Below, piece after piece: positions 47,210-57,820 of a stretch of 64,000 bases of DNA. Within the stretch, counting starts at the first letter, position 1, and each line of letters opens with the position of its first letter. Origin of the DNA: Photobacterium angustum (GTDB taxonomy: Bacteria; Pseudomonadota; Gammaproteobacteria; Enterobacterales; Vibrionaceae); contig NZ_PYOM01000002.1 in assembly GCF_003026365.1 (NCBI RefSeq), forward strand, positions 248,001 to 312,000, read 5' to 3'. The position numbers were made by a program, and so were the translations under genes. The notes under the pieces were generated by a model. The model was not told the DNA's origin. It did no database searches and saw nothing but the letters and a program-made list of their open reading frames with translations.

Positions 47210-48493
47210 ATGTCCGTAAATAAACGCTTTCTTACCGTATCAATAGCAGCAGCACTGGTATCTTCATTTAATGTTCAAGCCGCTGGTTTCCAGCTTAACT
47301 CTCAATCAGCAACCGGTTTAGGCCGTGCATTCTCAGGGGATGCAGTTATAGCTGATAATGCCTCAGTCGTAGCGAAGAATGCTGCTGCAATGGCGTTATT
47401 CGACAGACCTGCAATGTCGCTTGGCCTAACAGTCATCGACACTGATATCAAAGTCAAAAATACAAGCATTGTAGCTTCTCCATTTAAGGTTGACGATGCA
47501 TCAATAGGCGGCATCAGTTATGTCCCTAACCTTTATTACATTCACCCTATTAATGAAAAAATTGCAGTAGGTGCCTCCCTTTATTCTAACTTCGGTACAT
47601 TAACTGAGTTTCCAGGAGGGTATGGAAATAATGTACAGGTGCCAGAACTTAAGGGTCAAGCAGATATATACGGTGGTACAACTGAAGTTAAAAGTTTAAA
47701 CCTTGGTCTAAGTGCATCTTACCGTCTAAACAAACAGCTAAGTCTTGGTGCCGGTATCGATGTGATTTATGGTAGCGGTAAATTTACTCGCGGTAGAGGA
47801 CTTTCTCCACTTCCAAGTTCAGTAACTGGCACAAGTGATTTCGTTGATATTGATGCTGATGGTTTTGCATTGGGCTTTAATTTAGGCAGTGTATTTGAAG
47901 TCGATGATAATAATCGTTTTGGTTTAACTTATCGATTTAGCCCTACTCTAGAAGCCAAAGGCGATATGACTTATATTCCTAATGCCTTTATTGGTAAGCC
48001 ATATGATCTAAGTGGCGAAAAGTTAAAAATGCCACTCCCCGACATGGCTGAATTCTCTGGCTTCCACAAACTTAATGACAAATTTGCAGTCCACTATAGT
48101 ATCCAATGGATCGGCTGGAGTAGCTTCGACAAGTTAGAGACGACTGGTGGTACAGTTATTAAAGACTATGAGTGGCAGGATGGCTGGCACTACGCCATTG
48201 GTGGTACATATTACTTAAATAATGATTGGACACTACGTGCAGGTTATATGCATGACACCAGTGCTCAAGACCAAATGACCTCGATTTCAGTACCTGACTC
48301 CGATCGAAACTGGATCTCTGGTGGCTTTACTTACCACTTAGATAGTAAATCTAATATCGACTTCGGTCTTACTTATCTGATGGGTAAAGATGTTGATGTT
48401 AAAGAATCACAAGAAAATGGCTCTTTACCTTTGACAGCGACAACAAGAGCCAATGCGTGGCTTTACGGCATCCAATATAGCCGTAGCTTCTAA
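47210..48493 (+). CDS. fadL: FadL-family long-chain fatty acid outer-membrane porin
   Basis: FadL-type barrels let long-chain fatty acids and other hydrophobic compounds cross the outer membrane. I use the ATG at 47210 (MSVNKRFLTVS...), with GAGG eight bases upstream. The frame starts earlier at 47168, but that would precede the signal peptide. After cleavage (NVQA|AGFQLN) comes the family start AGFQLNSQSATGLGRAFSG, then DNASVVAKNAAAM in place of the usual NPA motif. The product ends in a barrel-type terminal Phe (YSRSF). It may be one of several FadL paralogues, so the symbol is provisional. Confidence 0.9.
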   Translation: MSVNKRFLTVSIAAALVSSFNVQAAGFQLNSQSATGLGRAFSGDAVIADNASVVAKNAAAMALFDRPAMSLGLTVIDTDIKVKNTSIVASPFKVDDASIGGISYVPNLYYIHPINEKIAVGASLYSNFGTLTEFPGGYGNNVQVPELKGQADIYGGTTEVKSLNLGLSASYRLNKQLSLGAGIDVIYGSGKFTRGRGLSPLPSSVTGTSDFVDIDADGFALGFNLGSVFEVDDNNRFGLTYRFSPTLEAKGDMTYIPNAFIGKPYDLSGEKLKMPLPDMAEFSGFHKLNDKFAVHYSIQWIGWSSFDKLETTGGTVIKDYEWQDGWHYAIGGTYYLNNDWTLRAGYMHDTSAQDQMTSISVPDSDRNWISGGFTYHLDSKSNIDFGLTYLMGKDVDVKESQENGSLPLTATTRANAWLYGIQYSRSF

Positions 48494-48516
48494 TCATTCC
48501 TACTTTTAAGTTTAAT

Positions 48517-48553
48517 ATGGCTCAGTTGATTATCGATCACTGAGCCTTTTTCT
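48517..48553 (+). terminator. Terminator after the fadL-type gene
   Basis: GGCTCAGT pairs with ACTGAGCC around a 12-base loop and is followed by TTTTTCTT. Confidence 0.85.
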
Positions 48554-48782
48554 TGCCTGATAATCCAATCAAAAACATCCTTTTAAGTGATTTAAAATCA
48601 TACAACCTTAATAAAATGTAGTTCAAAACACATTTTGTCCTCGACATGTGCAAAAATTTAAGCAAACTGGTGAAAACCTGGTTATTTCTCATCAACAATT
48701 CTGTGATTAGTCACACACTTTGAAATAACCAAATAAACGAAGTTAACAGTTTCCTCATTAAAAACGGATGGAATAAAGTTTT

Positions 48783-50105
48783 ATGAACCCTGTAGTTATA
48801 GCGGTATGTATCATGCTGATACTCGCGTTAATGCGAGTGAATGTGGTGGTCGCGCTAACCTTTAGTGCCATTGTTGGTGGCCTTATTGGTGGAATGTCTC
48901 TCACTGATGCGGTGTCAGCCTTTGAAGGTGGTCTTGGTGGCGGTGCAACCACAGCGCTAAGTTATGCCATGCTCGGTACGTTTGCCGTTGCAATCTCGCG
49001 TTCAGGTATCACGGATGTACTGGCGCAAAAAGTGATCAAGCGCATTAGCGGCCATAATAACGCTGCTGCTGCAATGGGCGTCAAATATAGCGTTCTTATC
49101 ATTCTCGTCTTACTTGCCATTTCTTCTCAGAACGTTATTCCGGTACATATTGCCTTCATCCCAATTGTTATTCCGCCGCTACTGCATGTTTTTGCCAAAC
49201 TAAAATTAGACCGTCGTTTAATCGCTTGTGTATTAACCTTTGGTTTAGTCACCCCTTATATGGTGTTGCCTATTGGTTTTGGCGGTATTTTCTTAAATAA
49301 CATCTTACTTAAGAACTTACACGATAACGGCTTAGATGTATTAGCCAGCCAAGTACCCGTAGCAATGCTTTTACCTGCTTGTGGCATGTTATTTGGTTTG
49401 TTGGTGTCGATTTTTATCAGTTACCGTAAACCACGTGAGTATTCCGTTGAAAAGATCCTTGCCAGTGAGCCAGAGAAAAAAGAAATCGACATGCGTCATG
49501 TCTATGTCGCAGTTGCCGCTATTTTTGCCGCATTAGGCGCACAATTATATAGTGGCTCGATGATCATCGGTGGCCTTGTTGGCTTTATGGTGTTTACTTT
49601 CACGGGTGTCATTAAGTGGAAAGAAACCCATGATGTGTTCACCAAAGGTGTTCATATGATGGCGATGATCGGCTTTATTATGATTGCAGCAGCAGGTTTT
49701 GCTGCGGTAATGAAAGCAACAGGCGGCGTAGAAACCTTAGTGAATTCCCTTGAAGCTGTGATTGGTAATAACAAACCTCTTGCTTCACTGCTAATGCTGG
49801 TTGTGGGTTTATTAGTAACCATGGGGATCGGTTCTTCGTTTTCAACCATTCCAATTCTAGCCACGATTTATGTACCACTTTGTCTATCTTTTGGTTTCTC
49901 ACCAATGGCAACCATCGCGATTGTAGGTACTGCAGCAGCATTAGGGGATGCGGGTTCTCCAGCTTCAGATTCGACTTTAGGTCCAACATCAGGTTTGAAT
50001 GCGGATGGTCAGCACGATCATATTTGGGATTCGGTTGTACCGACGTTCATCCACTATAACTTGCCATTAATTGGATTTGGTTGGTTAGCTTCTATGGTGT
50101 TATAA
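48783..50105 (+). CDS. YuiF-like Na+/H+ antiporter-family transporter
   Basis: A 440-residue inner-membrane protein with about 11-12 helices. The sequence [44 protein letters not shown] and the C-terminal [30 protein letters not shown] fit COG2056 (Bacillus YuiF type, NhaC/ion-transporter superfamily). Annotated members are called Na+/H+ antiporters, and some are proposed histidine or amino-acid transporters, so the substrate is uncertain. It is monocistronic, with a terminator just after it. Confidence 0.85.
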   Translation: MNPVVIAVCIMLILALMRVNVVVALTFSAIVGGLIGGMSLTDAVSAFEGGLGGGATTALSYAMLGTFAVAISRSGITDVLAQKVIKRISGHNNAAAAMGVKYSVLIILVLLAISSQNVIPVHIAFIPIVIPPLLHVFAKLKLDRRLIACVLTFGLVTPYMVLPIGFGGIFLNNILLKNLHDNGLDVLASQVPVAMLLPACGMLFGLLVSIFISYRKPREYSVEKILASEPEKKEIDMRHVYVAVAAIFAALGAQLYSGSMIIGGLVGFMVFTFTGVIKWKETHDVFTKGVHMMAMIGFIMIAAAGFAAVMKATGGVETLVNSLEAVIGNNKPLASLLMLVVGLLVTMGIGSSFSTIPILATIYVPLCLSFGFSPMATIAIVGTAAALGDAGSPASDSTLGPTSGLNADGQHDHIWDSVVPTFIHYNLPLIGFGWLASMVL

Positions 50106-50131
50106 GCCATATATTCTTTATCAAGACAAAC

Positions 50132-50159
50132 AAAAAAACCGCCAATTTGGCGGTTTTTA
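50132..50159. terminator. Bidirectional terminator (YuiF-like gene / grxD)
   Basis: AAAAACCGCC pairs with GGCGGTTTTT around AATTT. Confidence 0.9.
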
Positions 50160-50202
50160 TTTATCAGCTAAACACTATTTAATAACGTTTAGGCGTAATA
50201 AA

Positions 50203-50541
50203 TTATTCAGCAGAGGCTGCGTCACGACGTTCAGCAACTTCTTTTAATAATGGCTGAAGCTCACCTTTTTGGAACATCTCAAGAATAATGTCACAACCAC
50301 CGATAAGTTCACCTTCAACCCATAACTGTGGGAAAGTTGGCCACTGCGCGTAAATTGGAAGTTCTGCGCGAATATCTGGGTTTTGTAGAATATCAACGTA
50401 TGCAAACTTTTCACCACAGCCCATTAGTGCTTGTGAAGCTTGAGAAGAAAAACCACAGCTCGGTAGCTTAGGTGAACCTTTCATGTAAAGTAGAATTGGG
50501 TTTTCTGCGATTTGCTGCTTAATTTTGTCGATAGTTTCCAT
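50203..50541 (-). CDS. grxD: Monothiol glutaredoxin Grx4
   Basis: This 112-residue protein has the monothiol CGFS active site (Cys29-Ser32) and the WPTFPQLWVEGELIGGCDI region that binds glutathione. CGFS glutaredoxins carry and deliver [2Fe-2S] clusters, often with BolA-type partners. I start at 50541 (METIDKIKQQI), with GAGGAAG directly upstream. A longer frame to 50586 is not conserved. It lies next to sodB but on the other strand. Confidence 0.95.
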   Translation of the reverse strand: METIDKIKQQIAENPILLYMKGSPKLPSCGFSSQASQALMGCGEKFAYVDILQNPDIRAELPIYAQWPTFPQLWVEGELIGGCDIILEMFQKGELQPLLKEVAERRDAASAE

Positions 50542-50866
50542 AACTTCCTCGTACAACCTTAATAGTAATAACTTAAACCCTACCATTCTACTTGGTTATC
50601 GTCACCAATAAAAATACTTTCCCATACTAAGCGAGTGCTTTTGATGCAATGCCAGATCTCAGTTTCAATACCCTTGTTTTTTAAAAGGTCATTGACGCTT
50701 TGATTAACGAGGTATAGGGTATTTTTTTATTTCCAAGTCTTTTAATAAAGAAAAAACTTGCTAAAATAATCCGGTCAGATTCAAAAATAAATAAGTAAGC
50801 CTTGATGCTTACTGGAAGCAATAATGTCGTGGCGAAAGCCACCAAACCAATATGGAGAATTGAGCA
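50542..50866. other. Divergent intergenic region grxD / sodB
   Basis: 325 bp that must hold the two promoters. I find no clear Fur box here, unlike upstream of sodA. Confidence 0.5.
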
Positions 50867-51451
50867 ATGGCATTTGAATTACCAGCTCTACCTTTCGCAA
50901 TGAACGCTCTTGAGCCACACATTTCTCAAGAAACTCTTGAATACCACTACGGTAAGCACCACAACACTTACGTTGTAAAGCTGAACGGTCTTGTTGAAGG
51001 TACAGAGCTTGCTGAAAAATCACTTGAAGATATCATCAAATCTTCAACTGGCGGCGTATTTAACAATGCAGCTCAAGTGTGGAACCACACGTTCTACTGG
51101 AACTGTCTAGCTCCAAATGCTGGCGGCGAACCAACAGGTGCAGTAGCAGAAGCTATCGAGAAAGCATTCGGTTCTTTCGCTGATTTCAAAGCAAAATTCA
51201 CAGATTCAGCAATCAATAACTTCGGTTCTTCATGGACTTGGTTAGTTAAGAAAGCTGACGGCTCTCTAGAGATCGTTAACACTTCTAACGCTGGCTGCCC
51301 AATCACAGAAGAAGGTGTTACACCTCTACTAACTGTTGACCTATGGGAACACGCTTACTACATCGACTACCGCAACCTACGTCCAAGCTACATGGATGGT
51401 TTCTGGTCACTAGTAAACTGGGATTTCGTTGCTAAAAACCTAGCAGCATAA
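50867..51451 (+). CDS. sodB: Iron superoxide dismutase
   Basis: This 194-residue Fe-type enzyme has ligands His27, His74 (VWNHTFYW), Asp158 and His162 (DLWEHAYY). The Fe-type marker Gln70 in NNAAQVWNH is present, and Ala-Gly replaces the Mn-type Gln in NAGCPI. In enterobacteria sodB mRNA is degraded through RyhB when iron is short; this would complement the Fur-repressed sodA seven kilobases upstream. GGAG precedes the ATG at 50867. Confidence 0.97.
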   Translation: MAFELPALPFAMNALEPHISQETLEYHYGKHHNTYVVKLNGLVEGTELAEKSLEDIIKSSTGGVFNNAAQVWNHTFYWNCLAPNAGGEPTGAVAEAIEKAFGSFADFKAKFTDSAINNFGSSWTWLVKKADGSLEIVNTSNAGCPITEEGVTPLLTVDLWEHAYYIDYRNLRPSYMDGFWSLVNWDFVAKNLAA

Positions 51452-51482
51452 TTGCTCATAAAATAAGCGCAAACCCAAAATT

Positions 51483-51519
51483 AAAGCCGTAAATAGAAGC
51501 ATCTATTTACGGTTTTTTT
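51483..51519 (+). terminator. Terminator of sodB
   Basis: GCCGTAAATAGA pairs with TCTATTTACGGT around AGCA, followed by a T-run. Confidence 0.9.
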
Positions 51520-51683
51520 GTATCTGAATTTCTATCGGCTAAATTAGAAATATCACCGCTCCCCAAATAGATATGCACAAGGATGCAATAATAAGCTAAC
51601 CATTCACTGACAATTCATATGGCTATTTAATATACATTAGCCAAGACTGACACCCTTATCCTGAAATAAGAGAGTTATACGAC

Positions 51684-52841
51684 GTGCACTACAAAAATTT
51701 ACCCCCACTTCTACTTACCCTAATGGCTTTAACATTATCAAACTTTGCTCAAGCAAAAGATGATGAGAAACCACAGGTGGTTCCTGTTACTGTCGAACCC
51801 ATTTCTACCAAAGAGTTTGTCGCCACATTAAATGAGGTTGGTAAGATCACTGCGATTGATTTTGCAGAACTAACCTTTAGTACGCCCGGTAAACTTGTGG
51901 CTATCAATTTTAAAGACGGTGACGTAGTAAAAAAAGGGCAGATTATTGCCAAACTAGACAGCAGTAAAGTTAAAGCAGATCTTGATAAAGCATCAAGCTC
52001 ACTCACTACTGCAAAGAATAAAGTTCGACGTGTTATTGAACTAAACAAAAAGCAGCCTGGTGCACTATCTAAGCAAGACTTTGAAGAACTTCAGGATGCT
52101 GCAAACCTTGCAGCTGCAGACTATCGCCAACAACAAGCAATTCTAAAAGATTATTCATTAACCGCCCCTTTCGATGGTGAGCTCACAAATTTCACAAAAT
52201 CAAAAGGCAGTATGATTGATGCTGTTACACCTCTGGTGAGTATTTATAACCTAGATCCTGTTGAAGTTACCTATACCATCAGCCAAAACGATCTTGGTAA
52301 AGCAGTAAAAGGCCAACCCATCACAGTAACGGTCGAAGCATACAAAGATATGACATTTAACGGTGTTGTGGATTACGTTGCACCTGCCGTTAATAAAAAT
52401 ACTGGTCGTGTAGCAATTCATGCTCGTATTGAGAACCCAGACCACGTTTTAGCACCCGGTATGTTTGCACAAGTAAGCCAAATGGTGAATGGTCGAACTA
52501 ATCGAATTGTGGCGCCACAAAACGCTATTCTTGCCCATAATGAAGACCGTTACGTATGGGTCGTTGATAAAAACAATGTTGCAACTAAGCGATACCTTAC
52601 GTTAGGTAAAAACCTTAATAATGGCTATGTGATTGTTGAAAAAGGCTTAAAGGTAGATGACATTGTGGTTGTCACTGGTCATCAAAAAATCGATGATGAA
52701 ACTTTAGTAAATATCATCAAGACTCAAGCATCGACAGCTGATGCGCCTGCACAAGAGCCAAAAAAGAAAACAACCGATCCAGCAAAAGCCGGAAAAGAAG
52801 AAACTAAACCAGTGAAGGAGCAGAGCAATGAGGCTACCTGA
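51684..52841 (+). CDS. RND efflux periplasmic adaptor (membrane fusion protein)
   Basis: This 385-residue protein with a GTG start has a signal peptide ending in NFAQA. It then has the biotinyl-lipoyl half-motifs (GKLVAINFKDGDVVKKGQIIAKLD and YSLTAPFDGELT) that flank a short coiled coil, and the beta-barrel region. The C-terminal tail is Lys/Glu/Pro-rich. It should bridge the RND pump to an outer-membrane channel. Its last 14 bases overlap the pump gene. No TolC-like gene is in the window. Confidence 0.92.
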   Translation: MHYKNLPPLLLTLMALTLSNFAQAKDDEKPQVVPVTVEPISTKEFVATLNEVGKITAIDFAELTFSTPGKLVAINFKDGDVVKKGQIIAKLDSSKVKADLDKASSSLTTAKNKVRRVIELNKKQPGALSKQDFEELQDAANLAAADYRQQQAILKDYSLTAPFDGELTNFTKSKGSMIDAVTPLVSIYNLDPVEVTYTISQNDLGKAVKGQPITVTVEAYKDMTFNGVVDYVAPAVNKNTGRVAIHARIENPDHVLAPGMFAQVSQMVNGRTNRIVAPQNAILAHNEDRYVWVVDKNNVATKRYLTLGKNLNNGYVIVEKGLKVDDIVVVTGHQKIDDETLVNIIKTQASTADAPAQEPKKKTTDPAKAGKEETKPVKEQSNEAT

Positions 52842-55800
52842 AGTCTGTATTAAACACCCGGTTTTTGCTTCAGTTTTAAGTATTGCAATTATTCTTATTG
52901 GTTTGTTTTCTTTCCAAAAACTTGCAATTCAATATTTCCCGGATCACAACAGCCCCAAAGCAACGGTTACCGCCAATATTGATGGAGCCAGTGCTGACTT
53001 CATGTCACGAAATGTCGCAACACATTTAATTAATGCCGCAACAGGGTTAGAAAGTGTCGATATTATGACGACTGACTGTACCCAAGGTAAATGTACATTA
53101 AATGTAAAGTTTGACGACGGTATTACTGATGTTGAATATGCGAACTTAATGAATAAGTTACGTAGCAGCATTGAAGCTATCATTGATTTTCCGCCAAGTA
53201 TGGTTGATAAGCCGACTGTTACCGATGATTCAGGTGATAAGGGCTCAGCAAGTAACATTATTACCTTTATCAATAAAGGAAAGATGAGCTCGCAAGAGAT
53301 GTACGACTTCATTGGTCAGCAAATCAAACCTCAGTTTAGACATATTCAAGGTGTCGGTGGGGTATATGGGCCGTATGGTGGTGCAGCAAAAGCTGTCCGT
53401 GTTTGGCTTAACCCAAACCGTATGATGGCACTCAATGTTAAACCCGCTGATGTTGTAACAACGTTAAGTGCATACAGCTCATCATTTACGGTTGGTCAGA
53501 TCGTTGGTGAAGCGCGTAATTTCCAAATTAACCCAGTTACTCAAGTAACCAGTGTTAAAGATGTACAAGATCTTGTTATCCGAGTCGATGATGGCAACAT
53601 TATTCGTATCAAAGATATTGCTGATGTCAAAATGGGTGAAAACAGCCTGACACCAAGCAAACTTAAAGTGAATGGTGAAACCGCAATGTCACTGCAGGTG
53701 CTACCACTAAAAAGTGAAAATCCTGTTGATGTTGCCGCACGTGTAAAAGCTGAAATCACCAAGATGCAGCAACACTTGCCTGACGGTTTAGAAATGAAGA
53801 TGGTCTATAACCAAGCCGATTTCATTCAAGAATCTATTGACCAAGGCTTCCATACCCTTTTTGAAGCTATCGTTTTAGTATCTGTAATTGTGGTACTTTT
53901 CCTTGGTTCACTGCGTATTGCATCAATCCCAATTATCACCATTCCTGTGTGTATTATTGGTGTTTTTGCAGTAATGTCATTTCTTGGTTTCAGCATTAAC
54001 GTGCTGACTATTTTAGCCATTATTCTTGCGATCGGCCTTGTGGTTGATGATGCTATTGTGGTGGTTGAAAACTGTTACCGCTATATAGAAGAAGGTGAAA
54101 CACCGCTTAATGCTGCCATCAAGGGTAGTAATGAAATTATCTTCCCTGTAATAGCAATGACAATGACACTAGCAGCGGTTTACCTGCCTATTGGTTTAAT
54201 GTCAGGTATGACAGCGGATCTGTTCCGCCAATTTGCTTTTACCCTTGCAGCATCAGTGATCATCTCAGGTATGGTCGCACTAACACTTTCACCGATGATG
54301 TGTGCTTATTTAATTAAACCCGTAGCACAACAACCTAAATGGTTTGCTGCAATTGATAAGCAGATTCACAAACTATCACTAGGTTACACGAAACAACTCT
54401 CTAAGTGGTTTGATCGAAAAGCATTGATGGGTGGCATCGCACTCGCACTGATCGCACTTTCGGGTGTCGCTGTATGGTATATGCCACAAGTATTGTTGCC
54501 GACAGAAGATACAGGCTTCATTGATGGTACTTCAGAAGCACCGACTGGTGTCGGTCGTCGCTATCATATCAAACATAACTCTGAGCTAAATACGGTTATG
54601 GGAGACAACAAAGATATTGCTGCGAATTTATCTTATATCGAAGCAACACCATCAAATCATATTTTACTCGAACCTTGGGGTAAACGTACTAAACCAGCAG
54701 ATGAGATCGTTGCTGAGCTTACGGAAAAGGCAGCAAAAACACTATCAGCTTACAGTATGTCATTTAGTGTACGCTCAGCTGATGGTCTAAATGCAGCAAC
54801 CAATTTGAAACTGCAGCTTAAGACCGTTAATCGAGATAATACGAAGCTTAATGATACCGCTAACCGTATCGTTAAAAAGTTAAGTGAGTATGATGGTTTA
54901 ACTCGCGTTAAAAGCTCATTACTTCGAGATCAACTCCGATATGACTTACGTATTGACCGTAACGCAATTATCTTGTCAGGCGTTGCTTATACCGATGTAA
55001 CCAATGCACTATCGACCTTCCTTGGCTCATTAAAAGCTGCGAACTTACAGGCTGATGATGGTTACACCTACCCTATTCGTGTTCAAGTAAACCGTAAAGA
55101 TCTGGGTAACTTCGATATTATTGATAAGCTTTATGTCGCATCAGAATCGGGGCAGAATATTCCGTTGTCTGAATTCGTCTCAATTAAAGCAGTAACATCT
55201 GAGTCCAGTTTTAAGACTTATATGGGACAAAATAGTGCCGAGATCACAGCGACATTAATGCCAGGTTATACCGCGGGTGATGTACGCGACTACATTGATG
55301 AAAATGTTCCTGAGCTACTTGATGACTCGCAAAGCTATGCCTATGACGGTGTGGTTAAAGAGTTAATGGACTCACAGGATGGTACACAAACGTTATTTTT
55401 AATGGCGCTAATTTTCATCTATCTGATTCTAGCTGCGCAATTTGAAAGTTTTGTTGATCCATTAATTATTTTGCTGACAGTCCCTTTATGTATTGTAGGC
55501 GCTGTATTGACCCTCTGGGTCTTTGGGCAAAGCCTCAATATTTACTCACAAATAGGCTTATTAACCTTGGTCGGATTGGTCACTAAACACGGTATCTTGC
55601 TAGTTGAATTTGCCAATGAGCAACGTAAGCATGGTAAAACTGCCATAGAAGCTGCAATCCATAGTGCCCGCTCACGTTTACGTCCAATTTTAATGACATC
55701 ATTGACCATGATCTTAGGTGCTTTACCATTGGCGTTCGCATCAGGTCCTGGCTCATTAGGTCGCGTAAATATTGGTTTGGTCTTAGTGGGTGGATTAACC

Positions 55801-55920
55801 GCCGGCACATTTTTCTCGCTATTTCTTGTTCCAGTTGCTTATGTCGGAATGAGTAAGCTAAGAGAAAAAGACGTACTAAAAACTATATTAAGTGGCCGTG
55901 GTTTCCGTCAGCGTAAATAA
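52828..55920 (+). CDS. RND-family efflux pump, inner-membrane transporter
   Basis: This 1,030-residue protein has the RND plan: TM1 at residues 11-30, a large periplasmic loop, a helix bundle, a second loop and a second bundle. The proton-relay segment LVVDDAIVVVENCYRYIEEG has the paired Asp residues. It resembles the AcrB/MexF/VexF group and is probably a drug or detergent exporter, but the substrate cannot be read from the sequence. It pairs with the adaptor upstream and ends before a terminator. Confidence 0.93.
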   Translation: MRLPEVCIKHPVFASVLSIAIILIGLFSFQKLAIQYFPDHNSPKATVTANIDGASADFMSRNVATHLINAATGLESVDIMTTDCTQGKCTLNVKFDDGITDVEYANLMNKLRSSIEAIIDFPPSMVDKPTVTDDSGDKGSASNIITFINKGKMSSQEMYDFIGQQIKPQFRHIQGVGGVYGPYGGAAKAVRVWLNPNRMMALNVKPADVVTTLSAYSSSFTVGQIVGEARNFQINPVTQVTSVKDVQDLVIRVDDGNIIRIKDIADVKMGENSLTPSKLKVNGETAMSLQVLPLKSENPVDVAARVKAEITKMQQHLPDGLEMKMVYNQADFIQESIDQGFHTLFEAIVLVSVIVVLFLGSLRIASIPIITIPVCIIGVFAVMSFLGFSINVLTILAIILAIGLVVDDAIVVVENCYRYIEEGETPLNAAIKGSNEIIFPVIAMTMTLAAVYLPIGLMSGMTADLFRQFAFTLAASVIISGMVALTLSPMMCAYLIKPVAQQPKWFAAIDKQIHKLSLGYTKQLSKWFDRKALMGGIALALIALSGVAVWYMPQVLLPTEDTGFIDGTSEAPTGVGRRYHIKHNSELNTVMGDNKDIAANLSYIEATPSNHILLEPWGKRTKPADEIVAELTEKAAKTLSAYSMSFSVRSADGLNAATNLKLQLKTVNRDNTKLNDTANRIVKKLSEYDGLTRVKSSLLRDQLRYDLRIDRNAIILSGVAYTDVTNALSTFLGSLKAANLQADDGYTYPIRVQVNRKDLGNFDIIDKLYVASESGQNIPLSEFVSIKAVTSESSFKTYMGQNSAEITATLMPGYTAGDVRDYIDENVPELLDDSQSYAYDGVVKELMDSQDGTQTLFLMALIFIYLILAAQFESFVDPLIILLTVPLCIVGAVLTLWVFGQSLNIYSQIGLLTLVGLVTKHGILLVEFANEQRKHGKTAIEAAIHSARSRLRPILMTSLTMILGALPLAFASGPGSLGRVNIGLVLVGGLTAGTFFSLFLVPVAYVGMSKLREKDVLKTILSGRGFRQRK

Positions 55921-55944
55921 TACTAAATCAACGTCGCTATAAAC

Positions 55945-55978
55945 AAAAACGCCTGCATCACTGCAGGCGTTTTTTTAT
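55945..55978. terminator. Bidirectional terminator (RND pump / asd)
   Basis: ACGCCTGCA pairs with TGCAGGCGT around TCAC, between A-runs and T-runs. Confidence 0.9.
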
Positions 55979-55994
55979 TATCAATTGACTAATA

Positions 55995-57110
55995 TTATAC
56001 TTTTTCAGAAAGGATAATACGTAACGTACGGCGAAGTGGCTCAGCAGCACCCCATAGTAACTGATCACCAACAGTAAAGGCGTTCAGGTAATCATCACCC
56101 ATCGCGAGTTTACGTAGACGACCTACAGGTACCGATAGTGTGCCCGTTACCTTAGCTGGGCTTAGCTCTTGCACCGTCACATCACGATCATTCGGGATAA
56201 CTTTTACCCAATCGTTATGCGATGCAATAATTTCTTCGATTTCATCTAGCGGTACATTTTTCTTCAGCTTCAATGTTAGTGCTTGGCTGTGACAGCGCAT
56301 CGCACCAATACGTACACAAGTACCATCGATTGGGATTGGAGAGTCCTCTAAGCCAAGAATTTTGTTCGTTTCAACAGACGCTTTCCACTCTTCTTTGCTT
56401 TGACCATTTTCACGCTTCACATCAATCCAAGGGATCAAAGAACCGGCTAATGGCGCACCAAACTCTTGTGATGGGAAATCGCTTGAACGTAAGGTATCTG
56501 CCACTTTACGGTCAATATCAAGAATCGATGTTGATGGATTCGCAAGCTCACTAGTCACTGAATCGTTAATCACACCCATTTGGCTGATCAACTCACGCAT
56601 GTTCTTAGCACCAGCACCAGAGGCCGCTTGATACGTTTGTGACGTCATCCACTCAACAAGTCCTGCCTTATATAGGCCACCGACAGCCATCAGCATTAAG
56701 CTAACAGTACAGTTACCACCAACATACGTATTGGTACCGTTGTGAATACCCTGCTGAATTTGATCAAAGTTAACAGGATCAAGTGTAATAATTGATTCTG
56801 GCTTCATACGTAATGTTGATGCCGCATCAATCCAATAACCTTTCCAGCCAGCTTGTCGTAATGCTGGATACACTTTTTCAGTATAACCGCCACCTTGACA
56901 GGTAATAATGGCATCAAGTTTTTTTAAGCTTTCTAAATCAAAAGCATCTTGCAGCATACCAGCATCTTTACCTAAATTAGGCGCTGGGATACCAATCTGA
57001 GAGGTTGAATAGAATACAGGGTCAATCAGTTTAAAATCGCCCTCTTCGACCATACGTTGCATCAGTACAGAACCGACCATACCACGCCAACCAACTAAAC
57101 CTACTTTCAT
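55995..57110 (-). CDS. asd: Aspartate-semialdehyde dehydrogenase
   Basis: Asd makes aspartate semialdehyde for lysine, diaminopimelate, threonine and methionine. The NADP site is [19 protein letters not shown], the nucleophile is Cys134 in GGNCTVS, and the C-terminal active-site region is [18 protein letters not shown] start at the second Met (57110) to match the family; 57113 is one codon longer. It is monocistronic. I looked for a lysine riboswitch upstream and saw none. Confidence 0.96.
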   Translation of the reverse strand: MKVGLVGWRGMVGSVLMQRMVEEGDFKLIDPVFYSTSQIGIPAPNLGKDAGMLQDAFDLESLKKLDAIITCQGGGYTEKVYPALRQAGWKGYWIDAASTLRMKPESIITLDPVNFDQIQQGIHNGTNTYVGGNCTVSLMLMAVGGLYKAGLVEWMTSQTYQAASGAGAKNMRELISQMGVINDSVTSELANPSTSILDIDRKVADTLRSSDFPSQEFGAPLAGSLIPWIDVKRENGQSKEEWKASVETNKILGLEDSPIPIDGTCVRIGAMRCHSQALTLKLKKNVPLDEIEEIIASHNDWVKVIPNDRDVTVQELSPAKVTGTLSVPVGRLRKLAMGDDYLNAFTVGDQLLWGAAEPLRRTLRIILSEKV

Positions 57111-57113
57111 CAT

Positions 57114-57820
57114 TTGCTACTACACTCCCTGTCGTAATTTAACTGCTGTTTCCATCTATAGAGATTTAACGGCTTAAAAACAAGCATAATTTTTATATCT
57201 ACCTAAAAATATTATCGCAAAAAAGAGTAACAATCTTTGTTAATTTATCGATATTTGAATTTCTTATCACTGGTATTAGTTATTTTTATAAGTTCAAAAA
57301 TGCAACAACAAAGAAGAATAAAGCAGCAAAAAGGCTTAAAAACTAGTACTTAACGTGTGTTTTTGACTCTAAATATGGAATTAAACAATCAAGCCCATAT
57401 AATTCAACCAAATACATATCTTTGAAAATACCCGACTATCCTGATAGTCTCCCCTGTCGATTTTTATTAGATATATTATTCAACAATTGAGAGTATTTTA
57501 GTTTTTTAAACTAATTTGAATATTATCATTATATTTTTAAACAAATAACAAGAAAAATAAAACCAATATACAAACACAAAATAAAAACCATTATTTAACA
57601 AAATAAACACAAAAAAAGCAGCGCTTTTGCTTATCTTTTAAAGCAAAAGACTCAGGTCACATAAAGAAACATTATTTATCGCGGTTTTAGAGCCACCTGC
57701 TAGAGTAGCCAACTTTGTTACAAGCTGTGATGCACGTGATTTATTAACCAGTATAGAAATATTAATTACTGACTTTGGGCTAACAGCTCATTTACAGGTA
57801 CGATAAACAAGGTTAGAAGT
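57114..57820. other. Long divergent intergenic region asd / nhaC-type gene
   Basis: About 700 bp of AT-rich DNA with no credible ORF. It has an exact inverted repeat GACTATC-CT-GATAGTC (57434-57449) and a hairpin CTTTTGCTT / AAGCAAAAG (57624-57649) without a T-run. Both promoters must be here. Confidence 0.55.

Noticed and set aside
57434..57449. GACTATC-CT-GATAGTC inverted repeat as a terminator
   Set aside because: It has no T-run and no nearby gene end. It may be an operator, but nothing supports a specific regulator.
57640..57800. Lysine riboswitch upstream of the nhaC-type gene
   Set aside because: Lysine riboswitches precede some nhaC-type genes, but the conserved GAGGYGC and GGGAAGCC-like elements are not found here.
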